From Kibdelosporangium aridum (GTDB lineage Bacteria > Actinomycetota > Actinomycetes > Mycobacteriales > Pseudonocardiaceae), in assembly GCF_900176515.1 (NCBI RefSeq), contig NZ_FWXV01000010.1, positions 62,001 to 126,000 on the forward strand: 64,000 bases of DNA. The letters run 5' to 3'. Made by a program: the position numbers and the translations under genes. The notes below the pieces were generated by a model. The model was not told the origin of the DNA. It worked only from the letters and a program-made list of their open reading frames with translations, and made no database searches. Below, piece by piece: positions 42,709-51,929 of the stretch; the stretch's first letter is position 1; every line of letters begins with the position of its first letter.

Positions 42709-43871
42709 GACCGGGCCAACCGACGGGAGATCACCAGCCGCTGGATGTCGGAGGTGCCTTCCTCGATCTCCTCCAACTTCGCGTCCCGCAGCCATTTCTC
42801 GGCCAGGAATTCCTGCGAGTAGCCCCATCCGCCGAGGGTCTGGACGGCCGCCCAGGTGCACCACATCGCGTTCTCGGAGCCGACGAGTTTGGCCATCGCC
42901 GCCTCAGAGGTGACATCCTCACCCGCGTCGAAAAGCTGGGCCGCGCGCATGGTCAGCAGCCGCGAGATGTCTACTTTGGTCGCCATGTCGGCCAGCCGGA
43001 ACGCGACCGCCTGGTGTTCGATGATCGGCACGCCGAACTGTTGCCGTTCCTTCGCATACGTTGTCGCGAGGTCCAGAGCTGCCCGGGACAGACCGGTCGT
43101 GGCGGCGCCGATCAGGATCCGGGAGGCGTCGAAGGTCCGCATCAGCCCGTAGAAGCCCTGGCCTTCTTCACCAAGCCGGTCGGCCACCGGCACCTTGACG
43201 TTGTCCAGGAACACCTCGGCGTTGACGATCGCGCGCTGCCCGAGCTTGCGCATCGGCTTGCCTACGGTCAGTCCCTCGGAGTCACGATCGACGACGAACG
43301 CGGTGACTCCCTTGCTGCGCGAACCCGGTGCCACGGTGGCGAAGATGACGAACGACTGGGCGTAGGGCGCGTTCGAGATCCACGCCTTCTGTCCATTGAG
43401 GACGTAGTGGTCGCCACGCCGGACGGCCGTGGTGCGCAGTGATGCGGCGTCTGAGCCGACGTCTGGTTCGGTGACCGCGAGTGCGGTGAGCGGCGGGTCG
43501 TCGCCGCACAGTGGCTCAAGCCAGCGGCCACGTTGCTCCGCGGTACCCAGTTCCAGGATTGGCGCGGCGTAGAAACCGTTGGAGGTGATCAGGTTTCCGA
43601 TGCCGATGTCACCGTGGCACAGCTCTTCCTGCACGCGCGCCTGGGTCAGCAGGTCGACGATTCCGCCTCCGCCGACCTCCGCGGGCAGCATGAAGGCGGT
43701 GAGGCCGATTTTCGCGGCCGCCCGCCACAGGTCGAGTGGAGACTCGACCTGTGCGTCGTCCACGGCGCGGGCCACGGGCCTGATGTCGCGGGCGGCGAAC
43801 TGTGCTGCCAGCTCGAGGAACTGACGCTGCTCACCGGTCAGGTGCACCGCGTCGCGAACCGGTCGGGCCAT
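42705..43871 (-). CDS. Acyl-CoA dehydrogenase
   Basis: A 388-residue flavoenzyme. FAD/substrate motifs: LAVTEPDVGSDAASL, YVLNGQKAWISNA, the central beta domain, and the C-terminal helix with the catalytic base region (QTLGGWGYSQEFLAEKWLRDAKL...EGTSDIQRLVISR), which includes the conserved Glu of short/branched-chain dehydrogenases. It introduces a 2,3 double bond into an acyl-CoA. GGAGGGG precedes the ATG, and operator candidate B lies 19-37 nt upstream. It is the first gene of a three-gene operon. Confidence 0.93.
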   Translation of the reverse strand: MARPVRDAVHLTGEQRQFLELAAQFAARDIRPVARAVDDAQVESPLDLWRAAAKIGLTAFMLPAEVGGGGIVDLLTQARVQEELCHGDIGIGNLITSNGFYAAPILELGTAEQRGRWLEPLCGDDPPLTALAVTEPDVGSDAASLRTTAVRRGDHYVLNGQKAWISNAPYAQSFVIFATVAPGSRSKGVTAFVVDRDSEGLTVGKPMRKLGQRAIVNAEVFLDNVKVPVADRLGEEGQGFYGLMRTFDASRILIGAATTGLSRAALDLATTYAKERQQFGVPIIEHQAVAFRLADMATKVDISRLLTMRAAQLFDAGEDVTSEAAMAKLVGSENAMWCTWAAVQTLGGWGYSQEFLAEKWLRDAKLEEIEEGTSDIQRLVISRRLARS

Positions 43872-43889
43872 GAGCTCCCCTCCGAAAAT

Positions 43890-43908
43890 TAACTGGCCAG
43901 TCAGTTAT
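43890..43908. promoter_or_regulatory. TetR-type operator candidate B (acyl-CoA dehydrogenase promoter)
   Basis: TAACTG-N6-CAGTTA palindrome (TAACTGGCCAGTCAGTTA), 19-37 nt upstream of the ATG. It shares GGCCAGTCAGTTAT with site A (one difference) and surrounds the likely promoter, which is A/T-rich. Confidence 0.65.
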
Positions 43909-43990
43909 ATAACTTCGCTCGTAGCGGAAGGGTTGTCAAGAGGCGCCTGAGCACTGTCACCAGTGGCGCGACCCTGTGATACTTCGCGAC

Positions 43991-46720
43991 ATGACCTTGA
44001 TCGGCCGGGCGAACGAGGTGGCCAGGTTCCAAGCCACCCTCGACCGGCTAGGCAGCAAGCCCTGGGTCATCGAAGTCGTCGGCGAGCCGGGCATCGGCAA
44101 GAGCCACCTGCTCGACCAAATGCGTGCACACGCACTGCGGCAAGGAATGCTGGTCTTGGGTTCCCGATCGACTGAACGCGCCCGGCGAGTTCCGTTCAGC
44201 ACGATCACCGAAGCTCTCACCGAACACGTCCGCGCGGCGGATCTCGGCAAGTCGCAGCGAGCCGCGCTGGCGCCGCTGTTCCCGCAACTCGGGCCGCATT
44301 CGGGGACGGTCGAGCGGTATCGGATCCACCGGGCGATCCGGGCATTGCTCGAGTCATTGGCCAAGCCGGCCGGCCTGGTCCTGCTGCTCGACGACCTGCA
44401 TTGGGTCGACGACGGCACCGCCGAACTGCTGGCGCACCTGTTGCGCCACCCGCCCACAGGCCCCTTGCTCGTCGTGCTGGCCTACCGGCCCGCACAAGCG
44501 TCCGCGCAGGTCACCGCGGCCGTCGACCAGGCGGTACGGGACGGCGACGCCGAACGAATCGCGTTGGACGCGCTGACAGTCGACCAATTCGCCGAGATTC
44601 TCGGCGAGGACGTTCCCCGGGCTCGAACCGAAGCGCTGCATCAAGTGTCCGGAGGCAACCCGTTCTATTTGTGGCTGCTGACCGCGCCACCAAGCGGCAT
44701 CGCGACGGCCTCGTTGATCGACGAGCTTGCCGGGCTCGCTCCCGTGGTCCGGTTGGTCGCGTGGTCGGCCGCGGTGGCTGGCGATCCCTTCGAGCCAGGT
44801 CTGGTCGCGGCGATCGCCGCGCTGAGCATCGCCGACACTCTCGTGGCGCTCGACGACCTGATGGCCCGTGACCTGATCCGGGCCGACGACGAGCGCAGAC
44901 TGCGATTCCGGCACCCCTTGGTCCGTCAGATCACGTATCTGGACGGGGACGAGACCTGGACGCGGCTCGCCCATGACCGGGCTGCCGCCGAACTGGCGCG
45001 GCGGGATGCGCCGGTGGCTGTTCGGGCGCACCACACCGCCCTTGCCGCACGTGCCGGGGATCTGGACGCGATCAGCACGCTCATCCGTGCCGCCGATGCG
45101 ACGATGCGCGAAACTCCGGCAACTGCCGTGCACTGGCTCCGGGTGGCTCTCGATCTGCTGCCCGCCGAACAGCCACAGCTCAGGCACCGGCTGCTGACCA
45201 TGACCGGCCACGCCATGGCCATCACAGGGCGCCTGGCCGAAAGCCGCGACCTGCTCCGCACCGCGTTGGCCGAGCTTCCTGGCGACGATGTGGAATTCAG
45301 GACGACCGCGGCGACCATGTGCGGGATGGTCGAGCGGCTGCTGGGCGAACACGAGGCCGCACGTTCGATGTTGCGCGCCGAGATGCCCTCAGGGACGCAC
45401 ACCATCAGTGCGGCCAGGTTGAAACTCGAGGTGGTTCTCAACGGCGTGGTGCGCGGCGAGTTCGAGCAGGACATCAACCTCGTCGATGAAGTCCTCGGTT
45501 TCGCCAGCCGATCGGCCGACCGCGTCTTGGAGGCCGCAGCACTCGCCCTGCTCTCGTGGGCCAGCTACCTGGCAGGTGATCTGGCCAAGGCAGTCGAGAG
45601 TTGTGACGCGGCGAAGGCGCTGTTCGACGGGCTGCTCGACGGTGAGGTCGGCGAGTGGATCGAACTGGCCGTCTGGTTGAGCCACGCCGAAGGCGCCCTG
45701 GAACGCTCCGATGACGCGCTGCGCCACGTCGACCGAGGCATCGCACTGGCCACGGCCACTGGCCGGGCGTACGTGCTGCCACAGCTGCTGGTTCGCCGCG
45801 CGATCCTCCTGCGCTGGCTCGGCAGGCTCGACGAAGCGGTCCGCCATGCACAAGATGGCGCGGCGCTGGCGCGGGAGCAGGGCAGCGGGCCGCTCCATGG
45901 GTTCGCGTTGCTGGTCGCCAGCCGGATCCGCCTTGTCGCTGGTGATTCGGTAGGCGCCGCCGAAGCCGCGCGGTCGGTGATGGATCGCCTCGACAACGAT
46001 CCGTTCTGTCCATCCGGTACCGCACGCAAGATGCTGGCGCTCACGACCGGCCAGGCCGACGGAATGGACGTGGCGATGGAGGTGCTGGGCGGACCCGAAT
46101 TGACCAAGATCGATCCGTATACCCAACCGATCCGCTACGAGGAACTCACCAGGATCGACTTGGCTGCGGGACACGTCGATCGCGCGCGGGAATGGGCATG
46201 GCGCGCTCACCGAGCCACCCACCCTGACCTGCCAATAGGCGTCGGTCTGGCCCATCTCGCGATGGCGAACGCCGAGTTGGGCGCCGGGGAGAACGATCTG
46301 GCCAAGACCTGTGCCTTGGCGGCGATCGAGACCTTCGAGGCTGCCGCAGCGAGGTTCGAAGTTGGGCGGGCGTACCTGGCCTCAGGCCGCGCGTCAGCCG
46401 CGCTCGGCGACTCGGCGGAAGCAGTCGGCGAACTGGAGAAAGCCGCGGCGTTGCTGACGGCAGCAGGCGCGCCGGTCCTGTCCGCGCAGGCCACCCGCGA
46501 GCTCCGGCAGCTCGGCCGCCGGGCAGCGGGGTCGGAGACCCTGACCGCGCGGGAACGGGAAATCGCCGAGCTCGTCGCGTCCGGCAGCTCCAACCGGCAG
46601 ATCGCCGAGGCGCTCGTGATCAGCGAGCGGACCGTCGGCACACATCTGACGAGGATTTACGCCAAACTGGGAGTTTCTTCACGCGCTGCGCTGGCGGCGC
46701 AACACACCCGCGGCGAATAG
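43991..46720 (+). CDS. LuxR-family regulator with large ATPase domain (LAL), copy 1
   Basis: About 909 residues from ATG 43991 (MTLIGRANEV); ATG 43976 is an alternative. AAA/STAND ATPase with Walker A GEPGIGKS near residue 33 and Walker B LVLLLDDLHWVD near residue 125, a long TPR-like helical region (about 330-830), and a C-terminal LuxR HTH (LTAREREIAELVASGSSNRQIAEALVISERTVGTH). LAL regulators bind inducers through the helical part and activate secondary metabolism or sugar genes. It is followed 4 bp later by a second LAL gene. Confidence 0.93.
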   Translation: MTLIGRANEVARFQATLDRLGSKPWVIEVVGEPGIGKSHLLDQMRAHALRQGMLVLGSRSTERARRVPFSTITEALTEHVRAADLGKSQRAALAPLFPQLGPHSGTVERYRIHRAIRALLESLAKPAGLVLLLDDLHWVDDGTAELLAHLLRHPPTGPLLVVLAYRPAQASAQVTAAVDQAVRDGDAERIALDALTVDQFAEILGEDVPRARTEALHQVSGGNPFYLWLLTAPPSGIATASLIDELAGLAPVVRLVAWSAAVAGDPFEPGLVAAIAALSIADTLVALDDLMARDLIRADDERRLRFRHPLVRQITYLDGDETWTRLAHDRAAAELARRDAPVAVRAHHTALAARAGDLDAISTLIRAADATMRETPATAVHWLRVALDLLPAEQPQLRHRLLTMTGHAMAITGRLAESRDLLRTALAELPGDDVEFRTTAATMCGMVERLLGEHEAARSMLRAEMPSGTHTISAARLKLEVVLNGVVRGEFEQDINLVDEVLGFASRSADRVLEAAALALLSWASYLAGDLAKAVESCDAAKALFDGLLDGEVGEWIELAVWLSHAEGALERSDDALRHVDRGIALATATGRAYVLPQLLVRRAILLRWLGRLDEAVRHAQDGAALAREQGSGPLHGFALLVASRIRLVAGDSVGAAEAARSVMDRLDNDPFCPSGTARKMLALTTGQADGMDVAMEVLGGPELTKIDPYTQPIRYEELTRIDLAAGHVDRAREWAWRAHRATHPDLPIGVGLAHLAMANAELGAGENDLAKTCALAAIETFEAAAARFEVGRAYLASGRASAALGDSAEAVGELEKAAALLTAAGAPVLSAQATRELRQLGRRAAGSETLTAREREIAELVASGSSNRQIAEALVISERTVGTHLTRIYAKLGVSSRAALAAQHTRGE

Positions 46721-46733
46721 GGATATGGAGGCC

Positions 46734-49532
46734 ATGGCGCACTTCGTGGGACGGGCCGACGAACTGGCTGTGCTGACGGCTCTCCTGGCTCGCCCTGGCT
46801 TGTGCGTCGCGGAGATCGTGGGTGAACCGGGGATCGGCAAGACCCGGCTGCTGGCCGAGTTCCGCGCGGTGGCGTCCGCGAAGGGCCACCGTGTGCTCGC
46901 CGGGCAAGCCGGCGAGTTGTCCGGCACGGTGCCGTTCTCCGTCCTGGTCGATGCCATCGACGACGTCTTGGTGGGTTGCCGGCCGCCGCTGGACGACCAT
47001 TCCCTGGCGCTGCTGGCCGACGTGCTGCCGTCGATCGAGGACTTCGCACCCGCCGAACGCCCGGCGAGCGGCGGCCGATACCGGGTCCACGCGGCGCTCA
47101 GCGAATTGCTCGAGTGGCTGGCTGCTCCCGGCGGCCTGGTCCTGACTCTCGACGACGTGCACTGGGCGGACGAAGCGACCTCCGAGTTGCTGGGCCGTCT
47201 GCTGCGACGACCACCGAAGGTGCCCATGGTGATCGTGCTGGCGTATCGGCCGCGCCAGCAGCCGTCGCATCTGACGGCGGCGCTCGCCGCAGGCCACAGC
47301 GAAATCGTCGAGCTGGCTCCGTTGTCCCGCGAACAGATCGCCGAGCTGGTCGGCCCGGACGTGTCCCAGCACCGGCTGAACCGGCTGTACGACCTCAGCG
47401 GCGGGAATCCGCTCTACCTGGACGCATTGTCCAAAGTGGGCACTCTGGCCTCGTTCGACGCCGTGCTGCACGCGGAACTGGCCGTGCTGGCCGAACCGGA
47501 GCGCCTGGCCGCGCACGCGGCCGCAGCGTTGGACGAGCCGTTCGAATTGGACACGGTCGCGCGGGTTGCCGAACTGTCCAAGCACGAGGCCAGATCCGCG
47601 CTTGACGGGCTCGTCGCACGAGACTTGATTCGCCCTGACGGAAGCAAGTGGCGTTACCGGCATCCGTTGGTCCGGCGTGCCGCGTACCGGTCGGCCAGCC
47701 GAGGCTGGTTGCACGCAGCGCACGCCCGGGCGGCCAGGACGCTGGTGAACGCACCCTTTGTCCAGCAAGCCCCGCACGTGATGCGGGTGGCTCAAGTAGG
47801 TGACCAGGAGGCCATTGACCTGTTGACGAGCGCTGCCCGCGAGGCGCTCGCGCACGGCCCTGCAATGGCCGCGCAGTGGTTGCGGGCGGCCATTGACCTA
47901 CTGCCGGAAACCGCTGCGGACCAACGGCTGGGTTTGCTCGCCGAACTCGGCCATGCACTTTCGCTGAGCGGTTCGGTGCACGAAAGCCGTGACGTCCTTC
48001 AAACCGTGCTGCACCAGTTGCCAGCCGACGAACCGGCTCAGCGTGCGGCGGCCGTGGTGTCGTGCGCGCGCGTGGAGCAGTTGCTGGGCCACCACCACGA
48101 AGCACGCGGCCTGTTGCTGGCCGAATTGCGGCGCCTGCCGGAAACACATCCTGCCGAGAAGGTCCGGCTCGAACTGGAACTCGGTTCGGTGGGACTGATC
48201 AGCTGCGACTTCCAGATCGAGATCGGCTGGATCGACGACGCTCTGGCCACCGCTCGCGAATTGGGCGACCGGACCATGGAAGCCGAGGCATGCTGCGTCC
48301 ACGCGCTCGCCGCATACGGCGCCTCGGACGCGGCCACCGCGCTCGAGTGGCAGCAAAAAGCAGCCATGCTCCTTGACCAGCTGCCCGACGACGATCTGGC
48401 GGCCAACCTGAACGGACCGGCGACATTGGGCTGGGCCGAGCTGTACCTGGCCAAGCCGCGCGTGGCCTTGCGGCACATCGACCGCGGGCTGGCTTTGTCA
48501 GCGCGCACTGGGCAAAGCCAGCAACTCGTGTACCTGCTCACGGGGAAAGCCATGGCTCTGTTGCTGTTGGGCGACCTCGTGGAAGCAAGTGCGAGCGCGG
48601 CCGAGGCGGTGGAGGTCGCGGAGTTGTCGGCGAGCGACAAGCTGCGGGTGGCGGCGTACACGGTCCAGGCGATGGTGGAAACGAGCCGCCGCAACCATGA
48701 TCTCGCGTTGCGGGCAGGCCGGCGGGCGGTCCGCGCGGGTGGCGACACCTTGGACTGGTGGTCGGCGGTCGCGGGTTGCGCGTTGGGCGGTGCGTGGATG
48801 ATCAACGGGGACGCGGACGCGTGTGTGGCCGATTTGGTGCGCCTGGCCGGCGGTCCTGAGCTGCCGTTGCTGGATCCCTTGCACAGGCCCGTTTTCGCCC
48901 GTGGGCTGGTGGCCGCCGAGCTGGCCCGGGGTCGTCCCGACGAGGCCCGACAATGGATCGAGTGGATGGAACAGTCCGTAGCGGGCTGTCGTGGCGGCGA
49001 CCTGTTGGCCAACAGGTCGGGCCACATCGCCTACTGTCATGCCACGGTCCGCATGGCCGAACGCGACCCGCACGCGGCGATCGAGTACGCGGCCACGGCG
49101 GCATCAGCGTTCCAAGCGACCGATCATGTGATCGCAGAAGTGGAAAGCCGCGAAATCCTGGGCAGGGCGCTGGCCGCGTCCGGCGACGTCTCCGCTGCGA
49201 TCAAGGAACTTTCCGAGGCCGCGAGGTTGTACGAGCGCTACGGCATGGCGTGGCACCGCGATGGCGTGTACCGGCGATTGCGTACGTTGGGCCATAACGC
49301 TGTGGCGCCACGCAGGTCGTCAACGCAGGCCAGCCTCCCACAGTTGACGGCGCGGGAAGCCGAAGTCGCGCAGCTTGTCGCCGACGGCCTGACCAACCGG
49401 GAGATCATGCATCGGCTGCGGCTCAGCAGACGAACCGTCGAGACCCACATCTCCAACATCCGCGGCAAGCTGGCTGTCGAGTCACGCGCCGCGCTGGCCG
49501 CAACCGTCATCCGAGCTGGTCAGGCCTCGTAG
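46734..49532 (+). CDS. LuxR-family regulator with large ATPase domain (LAL), copy 2
   Basis: About 932 residues, starting at ATG 46734 (MAHFVGRADEL) or 46725; GGAGG lies just before. Walker A GEPGIGKT, Walker B LVLTLDDVHWAD, a helical repeat region, and a LuxR HTH (LTAREAEVAQLVADGLTNREIMHRLRLSRRTVETH). It is clearly paralogous to copy 1 along its full length. The two would be co-transcribed; a SnoaL-like gene is convergent at the end. Confidence 0.93.
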   Translation: MAHFVGRADELAVLTALLARPGLCVAEIVGEPGIGKTRLLAEFRAVASAKGHRVLAGQAGELSGTVPFSVLVDAIDDVLVGCRPPLDDHSLALLADVLPSIEDFAPAERPASGGRYRVHAALSELLEWLAAPGGLVLTLDDVHWADEATSELLGRLLRRPPKVPMVIVLAYRPRQQPSHLTAALAAGHSEIVELAPLSREQIAELVGPDVSQHRLNRLYDLSGGNPLYLDALSKVGTLASFDAVLHAELAVLAEPERLAAHAAAALDEPFELDTVARVAELSKHEARSALDGLVARDLIRPDGSKWRYRHPLVRRAAYRSASRGWLHAAHARAARTLVNAPFVQQAPHVMRVAQVGDQEAIDLLTSAAREALAHGPAMAAQWLRAAIDLLPETAADQRLGLLAELGHALSLSGSVHESRDVLQTVLHQLPADEPAQRAAAVVSCARVEQLLGHHHEARGLLLAELRRLPETHPAEKVRLELELGSVGLISCDFQIEIGWIDDALATARELGDRTMEAEACCVHALAAYGASDAATALEWQQKAAMLLDQLPDDDLAANLNGPATLGWAELYLAKPRVALRHIDRGLALSARTGQSQQLVYLLTGKAMALLLLGDLVEASASAAEAVEVAELSASDKLRVAAYTVQAMVETSRRNHDLALRAGRRAVRAGGDTLDWWSAVAGCALGGAWMINGDADACVADLVRLAGGPELPLLDPLHRPVFARGLVAAELARGRPDEARQWIEWMEQSVAGCRGGDLLANRSGHIAYCHATVRMAERDPHAAIEYAATAASAFQATDHVIAEVESREILGRALAASGDVSAAIKELSEAARLYERYGMAWHRDGVYRRLRTLGHNAVAPRRSSTQASLPQLTAREAEVAQLVADGLTNREIMHRLRLSRRTVETHISNIRGKLAVESRAALAATVIRAGQAS

Positions 49533-49535
49533 CCA

Positions 49536-50003
49536 TCACGAAGCCGCGGCGACAGTGATCTTTTTCTTCCGCATCGGCTTGGTCTCGCCGACCATCGTGG
49601 TGTCCGGGCGGACGCCAAGCTGGTCGAGCAGCTCCAGGTCGTCGCGCACGCAGTAGTGCGTGGCCAAGCGGCCGTCGCGGCCTTCGTAGATGTGCACCTG
49701 CTCAATGCTGACCGCGCATCGCGTCGGCGCCACGTTGAGGTATTCGCCCACGTGCACCCCGGAAAACCGCAGCCGGACAACTGTTGTCGTGCCCTCGGCG
49801 ACCAAGCCGAGCACGTCCCAGCGGGCGTCCTTGAACGCACGCCGCAACGCCTGGATGGAGCTTTTGAACCAGTCCGGCCCGGCTGACACCCCGAGGTCAG
49901 CGAAGTCCGGCGTCAGGTAGTCGTCGATCCTGGAAATCTTCCCGTCGTTGAACGCCCGGCACAGCTCCAGCACAAGGCGTTTGTAGTGAGCGGTCCCCGT
50001 CAT
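49536..50003 (-). CDS. SnoaL-like (NTF2 fold) protein, paralogue of the 26.7-kb gene
   Basis: About 155 residues from ATG 50003 with GAGGAAG four nt upstream (a TTG at 50048 gives a longer form). It shares LTPDFAD, LGLVAEG, SGVHVGE, APTR, YEGRDGRLATHY and LLDQLGV with the gene at 26678. The C-terminal tail is Lys-rich (PMRKKKITVAAAS). It is convergent with the LAL genes, with 3 bp between stops. A strong inverted repeat lies about 100 bp upstream. Confidence 0.82.
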   Translation of the reverse strand: MTGTAHYKRLVLELCRAFNDGKISRIDDYLTPDFADLGVSAGPDWFKSSIQALRRAFKDARWDVLGLVAEGTTTVVRLRFSGVHVGEYLNVAPTRCAVSIEQVHIYEGRDGRLATHYCVRDDLELLDQLGVRPDTTMVGETKPMRKKKITVAAAS

Positions 50004-50104
50004 TGCTTCCTCGACCCTCTCCCCAGGAGGTCCCCTTGCCCCGGACAATAGTGACGCACTGCGGCCCTGCGCGCTTCGTGGTAATTACGCACATCCTGTC
50101 CAAT

Positions 50105-50133
50105 GGCTACGTAAATGACTGCCGAACGTAGCC
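50105..50133. promoter_or_regulatory. Inverted repeat GGCTACGT-N13-ACGTAGCC upstream of the SnoaL-like gene
   Basis: Perfect 8-bp arms (50105-50112 and 50126-50133), 102-130 bp upstream of ATG 50003. The CTACG/CGTAG half-sites also occur as an inverted repeat before the paralogue at 26678. Confidence 0.5.
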
Positions 50134-50252
50134 GGACCGATCCAGTGAGTAGCCGAAAGGGCGTCGCATCACGGTCCTTCGTCCTCCTTGCATGACCTGG
50201 CAGTGCCCGGTGCCCCGCCCAGAAAGACGTCCACCTTGGGCAGAGGTTGAGG

Positions 50253-51836
50253 TCAGGCCACTTGGCCACCCTTAAGGACCAACTCGGCTCCGTGCCATGT
50301 CCGCCGCAGCCACCGATCGTGCGACGCGATCACGACCGCACCCGGCGCGGACCGCAACACGTCTTCCAGTTCCTCGACGAGGCTCAACGACAGATGGTTC
50401 GTCGGCTCGTCCAACAGCAGCACATCAGGCGGCTGGCCGATCAGGATGGCCAGGGCCAACCTGCGCCGCTGCCCGACCGACAGGTGGCCGACCGGACGGT
50501 CCAGGTCCTTCGGCGCGACCAGCCCGAGTTCGGCCAGCGGCACCGCGCCCGAGTACAGGCTGCGCGGGCTTTTGACCGGTTCGGCGAACTCCACGTCCTG
50601 TTCGAGCAGGCCGACGCGGACACCGCGAGCACGATGCACCTGTCCACCGTCCGGGGTCAGCCGTCCGGCGAGCACGTGGAGCAACGTGGATTTCCCGGCG
50701 CCGTTCGAGCCGCAGACCATCAGCCGTTCACCGGTCACGATGTCGAGCTGGCCGATGGCCAACCGGCCCGCTACCCAGACCTGGCGCATGGAAAGAGCCA
50801 GCTTGTCCTCCGGCGGCTCCGCGGTCAGGGCTGCGGCGAAGCGCAACGGCGCTGGAGGCTTACGCACCTGCGTGCGGGTCAACTCGTCGAGCCGGAGCTG
50901 AGCATTGCGCACGCGCCGTGAGATCTGCTTCTGCACTCGGCCACCGAAGAAGTCGTAACCCATCTTGTCGTTGTCCCGTGGTGGCCGGTTGTGGGCGACT
51001 CCGCGAGCCGTCACCTCCACCGAGTGCTTCAGGCGCTTCAGTTCACCCTGCTCCGTTTCGTATTGCTGTTCCCAACGCGCGCGCTCGGCTCGTTTGGCGT
51101 CGAGGTAGTCGGTGTACGCGCCGCCGTACAACGTGATCCCGCCGCGCGCCGGGTCGAGGTCCACGATCGCCGTGCAGACCGCGTCGAGGAATACCCGATC
51201 GTGCGACGCGACCACGACCACGCCAGGCAGCCGCGTCAGCTGGCGCTCCAGAAACGCCATGGCCTCGTCGTCGAGGTGGTTCGTGGGCTCGTCCAGCAGC
51301 AACGCCTGAGGTTGCCGGATCAGCAAGGCCGCGAGTCCGAGCCGCGAACGTTGGCCACCCGACAACGAACCAAGCGCGCGCTCATAGTCGATGCCGGCCA
51401 GGCCGAGGCCCTCGATGATGAGTGCGGCGCGCCGGTCGGCGTCCCAGATGTCGTGGGCCTGCGCCCACTCCAGGACCTCGCCGTACTCGGCGAGCGCGGC
51501 TGGATCGTCCAACCTCGTACTGAGGTCCTCCAGCTGCTTCTCGGCCTCGCGGATCTCGGCCAGTGCACTGTCGACGACCTGGCCCACCGTTTGCGCCAGG
51601 CCGTACGGCAGTTCCTGGGTCAGGAAGCCGCAGTCCGGTGGCCGGAGGATCTCGCCGGCGTCCGGTTCCTCGACCCCGGCCAGCAATTTCAGCAAGGTCG
51701 ACTTGCCGACGCCGTTCTCACCGACCAGCCCGAGGCGCTGCCCAGGTGAGGCGGTCAGCGAAACGCTGTCGAGAACTCGGCGGTCGCCGTAGACCTTGTC
51801 CAGGTCACGCGCGAGCAAGTACGGGGATGGAGACAT
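50253..51836 (-). CDS. ABC-F family ATPase (ribosome protection/antibiotic resistance type)
   Basis: A 527-residue protein with two ABC domains and no membrane segment. Walker A motifs GENGVGKS and GSNGAGKS; signatures LSGGQRSRLG and LSVGQRRRLA; Walker B LLLDEPTNHLD and LLLDEPTNHLS; an interdomain linker about 230-320 rich in Arg/Lys/Gln. In actinomycetes ABC-F proteins of this type (TlrC, LmrC, VarM) displace antibiotics from the ribosome. The subgroup is not certain. The leader has an attenuator-like hairpin and a three-codon open frame. Confidence 0.9.
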   Translation of the reverse strand: MSPSPYLLARDLDKVYGDRRVLDSVSLTASPGQRLGLVGENGVGKSTLLKLLAGVEEPDAGEILRPPDCGFLTQELPYGLAQTVGQVVDSALAEIREAEKQLEDLSTRLDDPAALAEYGEVLEWAQAHDIWDADRRAALIIEGLGLAGIDYERALGSLSGGQRSRLGLAALLIRQPQALLLDEPTNHLDDEAMAFLERQLTRLPGVVVVASHDRVFLDAVCTAIVDLDPARGGITLYGGAYTDYLDAKRAERARWEQQYETEQGELKRLKHSVEVTARGVAHNRPPRDNDKMGYDFFGGRVQKQISRRVRNAQLRLDELTRTQVRKPPAPLRFAAALTAEPPEDKLALSMRQVWVAGRLAIGQLDIVTGERLMVCGSNGAGKSTLLHVLAGRLTPDGGQVHRARGVRVGLLEQDVEFAEPVKSPRSLYSGAVPLAELGLVAPKDLDRPVGHLSVGQRRRLALAILIGQPPDVLLLDEPTNHLSLSLVEELEDVLRSAPGAVVIASHDRWLRRTWHGAELVLKGGQVA

Positions 51837-51865
51837 CGCACACCGCCAGTGAAAGCTCGGATGGA

Positions 51866-51929
51866 CGTCCGCCGGGCAGCAGGCCTCGGGCGCGGACGGG
51901 TGGCGATATCAGCTCTCCATGATGGTTAC
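51866..51929 (-). promoter_or_regulatory. Possible antibiotic-responsive leader of the ABC-F gene
   Basis: On the minus strand a three-codon frame ATG GAG AGC TGA (51929-51918) is followed by a hairpin with 7-bp arms CGTCCGC (51892-51898) and GCGGACG (51866-51872), 30-62 nt before the gene start. There is no clear ribosome site for the mini-frame. Confidence 0.3.

Noticed and set aside
46725..46733. ATG 46725 as the start of the second LAL gene
   Set aside because: It is possible, but family similarity and GGAGG placement fit ATG 46734 slightly better; the difference is three residues.
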